Under the pieces are notes generated by a model, which saw only the letters and a program-made list of their open reading frames with translations, was not told the origin of the DNA and ran no database searches. A stretch of 64,000 bases of DNA from Oryzias latipes (Eukaryota; Chordata; Actinopteri; Beloniformes; Adrianichthyidae), in the NCBI RefSeq assembly GCF_002234675.1, contig NC_019865.2:34220112-34284111 (forward strand), in the 5' to 3' direction. Shown in pieces: positions 1 to 8,294 of this stretch; positions within the stretch are counted from its first letter, which is position 1; each line of letters opens with the position of its first letter. The translations under genes and the position numbers were made by a program.

Positions 1-780
1 TCACTGCTATTTCACATTTGTTCCTAATCAATAGTTAAGAAGTTTTCTTGACTTTTTTCCTCTGACTGCCTTAAGGTTCTGCTTTTTTTTACTGTTGCAA
101 AGTTACATTTACTTTTTAGTTACTTTAGTTACCTAATTAAATTAAATAATTGAAAAATTAAATACAATTAAATTACTGAGATCATTCAGCTAACTAGAAA
201 TACTTACTGCTTACAGTGTTGTAAAGAAAAACAAAATTAAGTACTTTGACATTATACTCCATTTGAGTCTGAGATTCAGGTATTTTGAGTTGCCTTTGAT
301 TCTTTGACATTCAGCTTAAAGCTTAGTGCATACAGTTTCATCTTCAATGCATTCATTAAATATCTTGCTGTCCATAGTACTAATTCCACCCGTCACTCCA
401 TCTAACATATTCCTATCTATTCCTGCCATGTCTTCCACATCTCTGACATGCTTCAGTCTCTCTTCAGTGACGGTGTTGGATTTATGATCATCGCGGTGAA
501 AAACCACCAGGGGGCGCGCTGATATGTGTGTCAGTTTAAATATATCTGCCTAAAATGTAATAATAACCCACTGGCTTGTTCCTTCGTTGTTGCCGTTTAA
601 CATTGTTTAGTATTGAATTGTTACATTCAATAAAGTTTGAAAAAAAAATTGAGTGAGCGCGTGCCGCGTGGTGCTCGGCAGTGACAGCCGCGCAAGCAGG
701 CGGGAGAGGAGAAGAGTGATAAAAGGTTTCCCATAGAAACCCTTGAAGTCTAAACACAGGACTAGCAGAAAAAGTGAATT
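1..780. other. Gene-free AT-rich stretch
   Basis: No recognisable host exon or complete element. A short open frame on the minus strand (507 down to 316) contains KSNTVTEERLKHVRDVEDMAG-like text that I could not assign; it may be a decayed transposon or an unrecognised exon. The first exon of pcsk1n was looked for here (signal peptide followed by a splice donor) and not found. Confidence 0.4.
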
Positions 781-960
781 ATAAAGACGAGGTAAATCTA
801 CACGTTTTCGCAAAATATACTTTATTGTAAAAGGTGAAAAATGTATTAATTGTTAGATATTTTAGTGGCCCGAGCGGACAAGTAAAAAATAAAGTCTTGT
901 GGTCCGTACTGCTCGAAAAACAGGACCGGGCCAGCGGACAAATGGCTATGTCGAGCCCTG
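781..960. mobile_element. hAT-like terminal fragment
   Basis: The stretch ends in GCTATGTCGAGCCCTG, which resembles the terminal sequence of a common fish hAT family whose ends read CAGGGCTCGACA. It abuts a MITE copy that begins abruptly at 962, which suggests the hAT inserted into that MITE. The left end and an 8-bp duplication were not found, so this is a partial copy. Confidence 0.4.
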
Positions 961-961
961 C

Positions 962-1120
962 CCCTACCATGACAAAGGTGGATAAAGGTGGAAAGATTTC
1001 ATGTAATCCATGGACACCAGTGAAGATCACAAATCATTGAAGAAAAAAGGTTCAGAGCACTGTTTAGTGGGTCTAGATGACCCAACTCAATGTTTAAGTG
1101 CCTAGGATAGCACAAGGGTT
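962..1120 (-). repeat. piggyBac-like MITE, 5'-truncated copy
   Basis: This copy runs from CTACCATGACAAAGG to GATAGCACAAGGGTT and is about 90% similar to the full copies elsewhere in the window. The first 50 bp of the family are missing. Orientation is defined here as minus when the end carrying CCTAGGCACTTT lies on the right. Confidence 0.85.
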
Positions 1121-1494
1121 TCGAGTGCTGAGAAAGCTGCATTTAAACTGGATCAGACTTCCATCAACCTATTTTACAAACCTGCTGCTGAATATTTTTT
1201 GAGGTCATGGTGGTGCTTGAGCCTATCAAAGCCACTATTGGGCTAAGGTGGGGTTCTCTCTGTTTATCCAGGCTTCCAGGCTGTCCAGGCTACATAACCA
1301 CACACACAGTCATTCTTAAGGACAATTTAGAGTCACCAATTAGCCTTTGAAACATTTTTTTGGACTCTTGCAGGATACCTGTTAATGCCAATGAGATTTA
1401 TTTGTTTATAACTCGTGCAGTAAAAATGAATTTACCGTACCTGACTTAGCCTCAGATTATCACTGTTCTTTAACCTTTAACCTTTCTGGTTCAG

Positions 1495-1744
1495 GCAATT
1501 CCTGCAGGTCACGGTGAAAGGCGTGGCCTAGATGTATCAGTGGGCAGAGCCACACACCGTCACAGAAATGTCCCTGACCTGCTGCAGTATGAGGACAAGA
1601 TGAGGTCATATCCTCAGTCAGAGGCCAGGGCCAACGACCTGTTCTACCATTCACAGGCCTGGAGGGACAGGGGGCTAGGCCAGGCCCTCCAGCGACTGGT
1701 GGAGACAGATCAAAGGAGGGAGCAGGAGGAGGACCAGAAAGCAG
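1495..1744 (+). CDS. pcsk1n: pcsk1n exon 2
   Basis: The acceptor is TTCTGGTTCAG before 1495 and the donor is GTTGGA at 1745, a weak GT donor. The exon starts in phase 0 and ends in phase 1. It encodes AIPAGHGERRGL through EQEEDQKA, with a HRHR basic stretch and an amphipathic Glu/Gln/Arg-rich helix near the end. An alternative acceptor (TGCAG at 1502-1506) would remove 12 bases in frame. Confidence 0.82.
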
Positions 1745-4700
1745 GTTGGAGAACGATAGAGCAATTTAGCTCGTTGACCATCATATGTCTCTGTTGACGG
1801 GGGTGGGGGCTCACTATTGAGGGTAAATGGCAGATACTTGTTTATCACTTTTCTACCTTGATTTAAGGCCCAAAGTGCTTTACAGTCACAGTCCCATGCA
1901 CACACACATTCACACACTGATGGCGGTTCCACTTTCTTACACTGGAACCAACCTCAACAAGCAAGAGCAACATCAGAATCAGAAATACTTTATTGATCCC
2001 ACATGTGGGAAATTTGTTTGTCACCATAGCAACTGACAGCAGAGGGAAAAAAAAGACTTAGAATGATATAAAAAAACAAGAACAAAGAAAATGGAGCATA
2101 AATGCAAACATCAAGGTAGTATAATTTAAAAAGCTATTTACAGAACAGTGCAGGTGAAAAGATGTGCAAAAGAAATATGCAAAATAGAAAAAAACTAAAT
2201 AAATAAATAATGAAAAATGTGCAAAGGCTATCTTTTGCATTGTGATTTGTTGTACAGGGTTCTTGCATTGGGTATGAAGGATTTCTGGTACCGGGCAGTT
2301 TTGGAGCGGAGCTGTCTGAGCCTCCTAAAGAAGGAGCTCCGCTGTTTGTCCAGAACAGGGTGGAGAGGATGCTCTGGGTTGTCCATGAATGAAAGAAGTC
2401 TGTTCAGTGACCTCCTCTCCATCACTGCTTCAAAGGTGTCCTGTTTGCAGCCAATGACAGAACCCGCCTTCCTGATCACCTTGTTCAGTCTGTTGGTGTC
2501 ACTGACTGCAATACTGCTTCCCCAGCAGACCACGGAAGAGAACAGGGTGCTGGCTACCACAGACTGGTAGAAGATCTCCAGCATCTTGCTGCACACATTG
2601 AAAGACCTCAGTTTCCTTAGGAAGTAGAGTCTGCTGCAGGCCTTCTTGTACACAGCAGTGCTGTGGCTCCTCCAGCTCAGTCTGCTGTCGATAGTCACAC
2701 CCAGATATTTATACTCCTCCACCGCTTCCACATCCTTGCCCAGGATGGACTTCAGTGTCTTGCCCAAAGACACTTCAACACATGGGCGGGCGAGGCGGAA
2801 ACCAAACCTGCCCTCCCCTGATCAGAGGTTGATCACTCTAACTCTACACCATGGTGAACAATGGACAAAGCTCCTTCTCCAACATATATTTTTTCAAGAA
2901 TTTGCTATGTTTCAGTTTAAAGTAAGGTTGTACCAAACTCCGATTCAATAGGCAAGAACCAAGGAACCCAGCTAGATTCACTGACTTTGTGATTCATTGC
3001 AGTCTTGATCATTCCTAAAAAGCCAGATTATTTAAAATTTGTTTTGAAAAATATTTAAATATGTTTTCCCTTCATTGTAAGCTCAGAAGTCTTCTCTTCT
3101 TAACACATCTATCCATCTGCAGTTTATTTGGGTGCTTTGCTCCAGCTCCTGAGTGATGCTAAGGGGGCTGGATTGGGGGTTGAAGAGGATAACCAGGAAC
3201 AAGTTGTCCAAGACTATGATGAAAGTGGTAGGGGGGTGAGCATTGGGAGGTCCCCTGCTGACTGGCAGAGCCTCATGGAGCTGCAGTTAGCGGAAGCTTT
3301 GCTGGACAGGTGAGTCTTGTCAGGTGATTGTCACTGTTGCAGAGAACACAAGTTAACTCACTATTCTTGAATCTCAGGATGGACTTTAAGCTGTTTCAGA
3401 CTCTGCTGCAGAGAGCTGGACAAACGCAGGGCGTCTCATATAGACCAAGCAGCAAGCAGGACACTCTCAGGTGAGTGTGGGAAGTGGGGCTCAGGTGAGG
3501 TGCATGTTCAGATGCATCAGGTGCATCAAGAACTGATGACCAAAGGTGGGGTGCATATTCAGCATTGGTACACAAAAACATTAGAAGATTAACTTAAAAA
3601 AATACTAGATTTAGAGGACATGTGACATTTTCCATCCTCCCATTGTTTACACTCTGTCCTGCTAGCTTATCATTCCACATAATGCCCAACATTAGTGCTG
3701 CCACAAAAATGGTGAGAAATATTGGAGCTATCCAGCCGTACAGTTTTGATCCAGATGCATCTCAGACTAGGAAAGCAAAGACATTCGAGGATCTATTTGT
3801 CTGCAAGTGGATGCCTCAGAATGGAGCAGAAACTGTGCTTGTGGCTTGCCTTTGTATATCCTACATCACATTTACCGGTACAAGCTTTTCCAAACAGCAT
3901 TTTGTTGTCTGCTTCTGATTCACATCAATTTGAATAAAGAAATACTCAGAGATGCAATTCTGTGAGGAAACTGGATTTTCTAGAAAGGACTGTATTAAAT
4001 AAAAATATTATTATTAGGTTGGTTCGTTTCCCCTTTTCAGTTTCCAGCACACAGAAATGAATGAATAACAACTCAGAGACAGTTACTTATCTTTTGTAGA
4101 TTTACTCCGCACAAAGACCGCAGATTTGTACGCAGGGTTACAGACAGATGAACAAAGTCTGAAGGAGTGCCAGGAGTGGCAAATGTATGCAACTTTAAGG
4201 AACTTAGTTCAACATCTGATTTGCAGTTTTGGAAGAAGGAGAATTCAATTTGAACCTAATCAGTGGTATAGTGATTAGCATTGTGGCTCCATAATACAAA
4301 GATCATAAGGTATATTCATCACAGAACTGGTTGAATGTATCAATACATTTAACAGTTATTGTAAGGCTATTATTTTTAGGGATTAGGTTATAAAAAATAA
4401 ACTTTAGCTATTAAAAAACTTACTGTTTTCAAAACTAAATGAATCCAAAAAAATGTTACCACTCACCATGGAAATTATAGGTACATCGAAAATGTGTTAA
4501 CATGGTGGTGCAGTGATTAGCATTATTACCTCACACCAATAGGTCCTTGGTTCATGCCCCATTGGAGACCTTCTTGTGTTGAGTTTCTATATTCTCTCTG
4601 TGCACCTGCTTTATTCGAGTTGACTTAAAATTGTTCAATAATAGTTTAAATTGTAAGATAAATGATTGTATGACTCTGTCTGGGGTTGTATTATCTGTAA

Positions 4701-6660
4701 CCCTTGTGCTATCCTAGGCACTTTAACATTGGGAGTTGGGTCATCTAGACCCACTAGACAGTGCTCTGAACCTTTTTTCTTCAATGATTTGTGATCTTCA
4801 CTGGTGTCCATGGATTACATGAACTCTTGCCACCTTTATCCCCCTTTATCATGGTAGGGAGAACACGTCAATGGAAGGGGGGGGGGGGTCATCTAAGATA
4901 GCACAAGGGTTAACAGCTGAGGGTGAATACGACTTTGGCCATAAACAGCTGCAAGAGTAGTTGTACTGAACTAAGAGAAGAGGTGAAAATGGCCTTTGCT
5001 CAAAATAGCTGAAGAAGTTTTCATAAGAGAACCAGAATAACTTTTTATTTACCTTTTTTTACAGTAGATTAAATGGAAATGAAAATAGAGTAATATAATC
5101 GTAAAAGGAAGCACAGTACAATTACTGTGACATTTACGGTGTCTACTGCATTTCATTTTACAGTAGTACAACTGTTAAATGAAATACAGTAAAGTATCCA
5201 TGCACTGTTTCATTTTACAGCTTTATCAATTTAACATTAACTGCAAAATTTGAAATAATTCATTGTACAGTAAGAAAGCTATGAAATGCTTTACATTAAT
5301 TACTGGCATCCAGCTGCCAGTAAAATCTACAGCACCTATTTTACAGTGAACTTTCTTTCCTGATGACATACCAAGTACATTCCTACCTGTCTACATGATG
5401 ACATAAGCTGTAGTTATCCAGTCATCTGGGAGTACCTCCTGACCACCCAGAACCTGTTTCAACAGCTTCTGAAAAGTCATGCAACTTTGTTCCTGTAACA
5501 GTTTCTACCAGTTTGTCCTCTTCTCTACATTTGCCCTTTCTTCATCTGCTTCATCACCAGAGTCATCCTACACACCACTACCCTCTGCTGTTTGGAAAAA
5601 CTCTCACCTAACACTACAGCTGTAGTGGTTAGGGCGTTTTGTTTTTATGGTCATTTTGGTATTCAGTTCTTAATGTCAGAGTTTAAACACTAAACTAAAT
5701 GAGGTTCCCCTAACCGTCTCCCCTTGTAAACGGGTTGGGCAAGAGTGCCATTCAAGGTAACCCTTGTGCTATCCTAGGCACTTTACCATTGGGAGTTGGG
5801 TCATCTAGACCCACTAGACAGTGCTCTGAACCTTTTTTCTTCAATGATTTGTGATCTTCACTGGTGTCCATGGATTCCATGAAATCTTTCCACCTTTATC
5901 CACCTTTGTCATGGTAGGGAAAACACGTCAACGTAAGGGTGGGGTCATCTAAGATAGCACAAGGGTTAAAACTGCCACTCACAGCTAGAAGTGGGACAGG
6001 ACTGTAGGTGCCTCTGTGGCCTTAAAAAATCAAATAGTGAATAACCAGTGGAAGGAAGACCTCTGTGGGCTGATAATTTGTAGTGGGGGCGTTGCCTTTC
6101 AGCAACAGAGATTTTCCAAAAACACTGGGTCATCTCTCATTATCACTCTGATTCTCAGGTCTGTTAGTCTTTGAAGTGCTGGATCCAGCGGAGCAGAGCT
6201 GCAACTTTAGCCAATATTTAAACTTAAGGCCAATGGATTGATCCCTAACTCTTGTCTCCTGTCCAGGAGGTTGGTTGCAAGAATAATTTCCACCATTGGC
6301 CCCCAAACCTCCCCAGTTCTGGCTCTGTCCGGCCACAGACGGAGAAGGAGGGACCTGTCGCTGCAAACAGCTGAACCTATCAGCCCCAACCTCAGAACCA
6401 CCCGCCGTGCCCTTGAAGACATGGCTTCTCCGTTGTCCAGCATTGACTCCCCCCTCCTTAGGGTTAAAAGGCTTGAGGAGGGGGATGAAGAAGATAAAAA
6501 GCTCCCCCCTTATGGGGCCACACTTCAGAGGATTAAACGCATTGACACCTTGGCTGCATCTGAAGAAACAAACCATGTAAGTCGACGCCACCGAAGAGCT
6601 GCTGTGAACTACAACTCAAAACTACAGATGGATCAGATTCTTGAGTACATGAGGGGTTAA
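1495..6660 (+). CDS. pcsk1n: proSAAS (proprotein convertase 1 inhibitor), exons 2-5
   Basis: ProSAAS is a secreted neuroendocrine precursor that inhibits PC1/3 and yields small peptides. Four exons are visible: 1495-1744, 3123-3309, 3378-3470 and 6267-6660. Their lengths sum to 924 nt, exactly 308 codons with the stop, and every junction keeps the frame. The decisive motif is LLRVKR at 6454-6471, followed by LEEGDEED; this is the known PC1/3-inhibitory hexapeptide. Exons 2-3 join to give EDQKAVYLGALLQLL, which aligns with the mammalian EDQQARVLAQLL segment. Further basic cleavage sites are RIKR and RHRR near the C-terminus. The signal-peptide exon is not seen and probably lies upstream of the window. 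Introns carry LINE, SINE and MITE insertions. Family assignment is secure; the choice between teleost paralogues (pcsk1n versus pcsk1nl) is not. Confidence 0.87.
1843..1967 (+). repeat. SINE-like 125-bp repeat, copy 1
   Basis: It contains AAAGTGCTTTACAGTCACAG, a CA-rich stretch with CACATTCACACACTGATGG, and a closing AACCTCAAC-AGCAAGAGCAAC. A near-identical copy lies at 18630-18776 in the same orientation. The layout matches the 3' part of abundant teleost SINEs. It lies in pcsk1n intron 2. Confidence 0.6.
1968..2750 (-). pseudogene. Rex1/L2-type LINE, 3' end with RT C-terminus
   Basis: The minus strand carries about 175 residues of the C-terminal part of a non-LTR reverse transcriptase: EYKYLGVTIDSRLSW, KKACSRLYFLRKLRSFNV, FYQSVVASTLFSSVVCWG, IRKAGSVIG and NARTLYN. 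This order is typical of the CR1/L2/Rex1 group in fish. The 3' UTR ends near 1968 with the familiar tail seen on the plus strand as AATCAGAAATACTTTATTGA. The copy is heavily 5'-truncated and joins a SINE head near 2750. It sits antisense in pcsk1n intron 2. Confidence 0.8.
2752..2862 (-). repeat. tRNA-derived SINE head
   Basis: Read on the minus strand this gives a tRNA-like module: GTGTAGAGTTAGAGTGATCA, then a B-box-like GCAGGTTTGGTTTCCGCC, then GTGTTGAAGTGTCTTTGGGC. The same closing motif (GAAGTGTCCTTGGGCAAGAC) occurs in the SINE at 53702. It is fused to the truncated 5' end of the adjacent LINE. Confidence 0.55.
3123..3309 (+). CDS. pcsk1n: pcsk1n exon 3
   Basis: The acceptor is ATCCATCTGCAG and the donor is GTGAGT at 3310. 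The exon starts in phase 1 and ends in phase 2. It encodes VYLGALLQLLSDAKG, an acidic stretch (EEDNQEQVVQDYDESG) and SLMELQLAEALLDR. The leucine-rich ends resemble the amphipathic helices of the mammalian N-terminal chaperone-like region. Confidence 0.85.
3378..3470 (+). CDS. pcsk1n: pcsk1n exon 4
   Basis: The acceptor is CTTGAATCTCAG and the donor is GTGAGT at 3471. This 93-nt exon encodes MDFKLFQTLLQRAGQTQGVS and YRPSSKQDTL. Split arginine codons (AG|G) at both ends keep the frame with exons 3 and 5. Confidence 0.82.
3471..4497 (+). other. pcsk1n intron 4, first part
   Basis: AT-rich intronic DNA without a recognised element. A short SINE-head-like piece, AGTGGTATAGTGATTAGCAT, occurs near 4262. 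A short open frame around 3622-3918 has no recognisable motif. Confidence 0.4.
4498..4660 (+). repeat. tRNA-derived SINE fragment
   Basis: The stretch begins ACATGGTGGTGCAGTGATTA and continues with GCATTATTACCTCACACC, GGTCCTTGGTTCATGCCCC and GTTGAGTTTCTATATTCTC. This matches the layout of the common fish SINE whose head reads GGTGGTGCAGTGGTTAGCAC. It is diverged and lacks a clear tail. Confidence 0.6.
4699..4913 (+). repeat. piggyBac-like MITE, full copy
   Basis: It starts TAACCCTTGTGCTATCC and ends AGATAGCACAAGGGTTAA. The ends are 15-bp inverted repeats beginning CCCTTGTGC, flanked by TTAA or a one-base variant. TTAA target sites and CCC ends are hallmarks of the piggyBac superfamily. There is no coding capacity. 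It lies in pcsk1n intron 4. Confidence 0.88.
5055..5346. repeat. ACAGTA-rich MITE-like repeat
   Basis: The stretch repeats TTTTACAGT / ACTGTAAAA motifs in both orientations, starting with TTTTTTTACAGTAG and ending ATTTTACAGTGAAC. The two ends are inverted relative to each other, which fits a small non-autonomous DNA transposon. No convincing target duplication was found. Confidence 0.45.
5347..5605 (-). pseudogene. RTE-clade LINE fragment
   Basis: It aligns by eye with 34040-34300 of the larger RTE copy: TTTCCTGATGACATACCAAG, AGTCATCTGGGAGTACCTCC and ACCACCCAGAACCTG recur in the same order. The fragment covers the connector just before the RT domain and is short and decayed. Confidence 0.65.
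5759..5968 (+). repeat. piggyBac-like MITE, full copy
   Basis: This is a 210-bp copy flanked by GTAA and TTAA, with ends TAACCCTTGTGCTATCC and AGATAGCACAAGGGTTAA. It is the second copy in pcsk1n intron 4 and has the same orientation as the one at 4699. Confidence 0.9.
6267..6660 (+). CDS. pcsk1n: pcsk1n exon 5 (inhibitory C-terminal peptide)
   Basis: The acceptor is TCTCCTGTCCAG. The exon encodes the C-terminal half: GHRRRRRDLSLQ, then ASPLSSIDSPLLRVKR, then LEEGDEEDKKLPPYGATL, QRIKRID and RHRRAAVNYNSKLQ, ending ILEYMRG and TAA at 6658-6660. LLRVKR matches the six residues known from mammalian work to bind the PC1/3 active site. The downstream RIKR and RHRR sites predict extra peptides. Confidence 0.9.
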
Positions 6661-6954
6661 GGGGAAGAAGGGGGGGGGGGGGTCCTGCTGTTGTCTTTTT
6701 CTCTGCTTTAATGAAAATTCTGTCTGTGTATGGTACAAAATTACCCATGATCTTCTGCAAGTGTCATGTTAGCTCTGTAAAAAACAGCTTCTGAGATCTA
6801 ACTTGGTCGTACTCACTGTGGCCACCATAGTAACCTACCCCTCCCATGCCATTAAAAAGTTTGTAACCATGGCAACAGCCTCCCAGCTCTGTTATTGGTT
6901 GTTTTCCCTGCTGCGAGGAGTCATCTGCTGCAACTGACTTCTGTCACAGAGACT

Positions 6955-6960
6955 AATAAA
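6955..6960 (+). promoter_or_regulatory. pcsk1n: pcsk1n polyadenylation signal
   Basis: AATAAA lies 295 bp after the pcsk1n stop codon and is the first canonical hexamer in the 3' UTR. It is followed by a TG/T-rich stretch. Confidence 0.6.
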
Positions 6961-6975
6961 GTTAGTGACATCCAT

Positions 6976-8045
6976 CTGCCTTATTTTATTTCATTTGTGG
7001 AGTGAGGGCTCCCTCAAGGATTTGTGCTACATTCAAGGACAGCCAGAATTAAGAGCTTTTCTGATTTCTGATGTTTTCAGGCATTCTAGGAACATTCTTT
7101 GGATTCATTCTTACAAACACACCGCAGAGAACTTCCAGCGTTTGAAGGACTTCACTGACACAAATCTGTATGTTTAGAAGCATTTTATTAGAACAAACAC
7201 CACACTATGATTCATATCTTCAAACTTGTCACTTTTTAAAATGACGTAACTAAAACCACTGTCCAATAACATTTGTGAAAAGACACATTTTAGATCTTTC
7301 CTATGAAATAAGCTGCAATGGACCATAACTCAGAGATGTTTATATTCACTCAGGCCACATGAGCAAGTTTTGTGATCTTCATATTTCTGCAGAACTTAAC
7401 TTACACCTTTGGATGGCACCCATATCTAAAACGATAAAACAAAGCCACTCTAACCATGGTCTGCTCTTGCACATTGAGTTCTATGATCCCATGTATCCCC
7501 GCTGTAAGATGCTGCTGATTACCTGGATCAGGTGTGTTCTATTTGTCAGATCCTGGAATCACCTGATCCAGTTCATCTGCAGAAGATGGGCAAAACAGGT
7601 GTAGGGATCTGGGGGAGCTCCAACATTCAAAACAAGAAAACCATCTGGTTAAAGTGGCATCAGTGTAAGGTTTCATTTCCCTGAGTGCTCGTTCTTACAG
7701 GGTACAGATCTGCAGGGTTGTCTCCTGCCTCTCTTCTGATAGTCCAACAAAAAGTACAAAAACAAACTGACAAAATTAGACTCATGACATCAGAGCCCAC
7801 ATTCTGATTGGTCATAACTCTTTCAGACGTAGGAATCACTTCAAACCAGAATGCTGCTCATCAGAAGTCCTGATCCCACACATTTCATCATTTGTCAAGT
7901 ATTTCCTGTTAACCGCAGCTGCTTCCTGCTTTATGTAAGAAGAGAAGAGAAACCAACATGCCCAGGGAGTAAAATGGAGGAAAAGTCAGGAGATAAAAGT
8001 ATGATGCTCCATGGATCAGGAGAAGGACAAAGCTCACCAGGAAGC
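6976..8045 (-). other. Probable 3' UTR of the LHFPL gene and intergenic spacer
   Basis: No transposon or ORF was recognised. On the minus strand an AATAAA hexamer (TTTATT at 7184-7189 on the plus strand) lies about 860 bp downstream of the LHFPL stop region. It would place the two converging transcripts' ends about 200 bp apart. Confidence 0.45.
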
Positions 8046-8074
8046 TCAGGCTGTCATCAGCAGACCCGAGGTCA
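8046..8074 (-). CDS. Possible alternative last exon of the LHFPL gene
   Basis: Exon 4 contains a strong internal donor (GATG|GTAAGT at 8147-8142). A minus-strand acceptor, TGTGTTTTTAG, precedes 8074. Splicing would replace the last three residues with VTSGLLMTA and a TGA at 8048-8046. The frame is compatible, but the exon is tiny and only splice-site quality supports it. Confidence 0.35.
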
Positions 8075-8135
8075 CTAAAAACACAGCAATAGTCTTAGAT
8101 AAAAACAAGACCATCATCTTCTCCTCCTCCTTCTC

Positions 8136-8294
8136 CTAATACTTACCATCATGGGAATTAGGTGGCAGCAGTGCATCCTGTCTGTTAGCCAGAACAAAAG
8201 CCAGGGTGGCCAGGATGGAACAATCCAGAACTCCCAGCACAGCCAAGATGAAGGTCCAGTGGACCGAGCAGTTTCCAAGAGAGAAGCTTCCCAC
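8136..8294 (-). CDS. LHFPL-family gene, last coding exon
   Basis: The acceptor CCCTTCCCTCCAG ends at 8295. The exon starts in phase 0 and encodes VGSFSLGNCSVHWTFILAV through LAFVLANRQDALLPP, which is the fourth membrane helix and cytosolic tail. The stop TAG is at 8138-8136. The internal GTAAGT donor just before the stop may be used instead. Confidence 0.82.
   Translation of the reverse strand: MGSFSLGNCSVHWTFILAVLGVLDCSILATLAFVLANRQDALLPPNSHDGKY

Noticed and set aside
834-1040. Short plus-strand frame starting MKNVLIVRYFSG
   Set aside because: It runs from a hAT end into a MITE copy, so it is made of two unrelated repeats.
3622-3937. Possible extra pcsk1n exon in intron 4
   Set aside because: Exons 4 and 5 already join in frame to a split arginine codon, and the stretch lacks good acceptor and donor sites.
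6130-6591. Minus-strand 153-codon frame opposite pcsk1n exon 5
   Set aside because: It is the antisense shadow of a well-supported exon and has no motif of its own.
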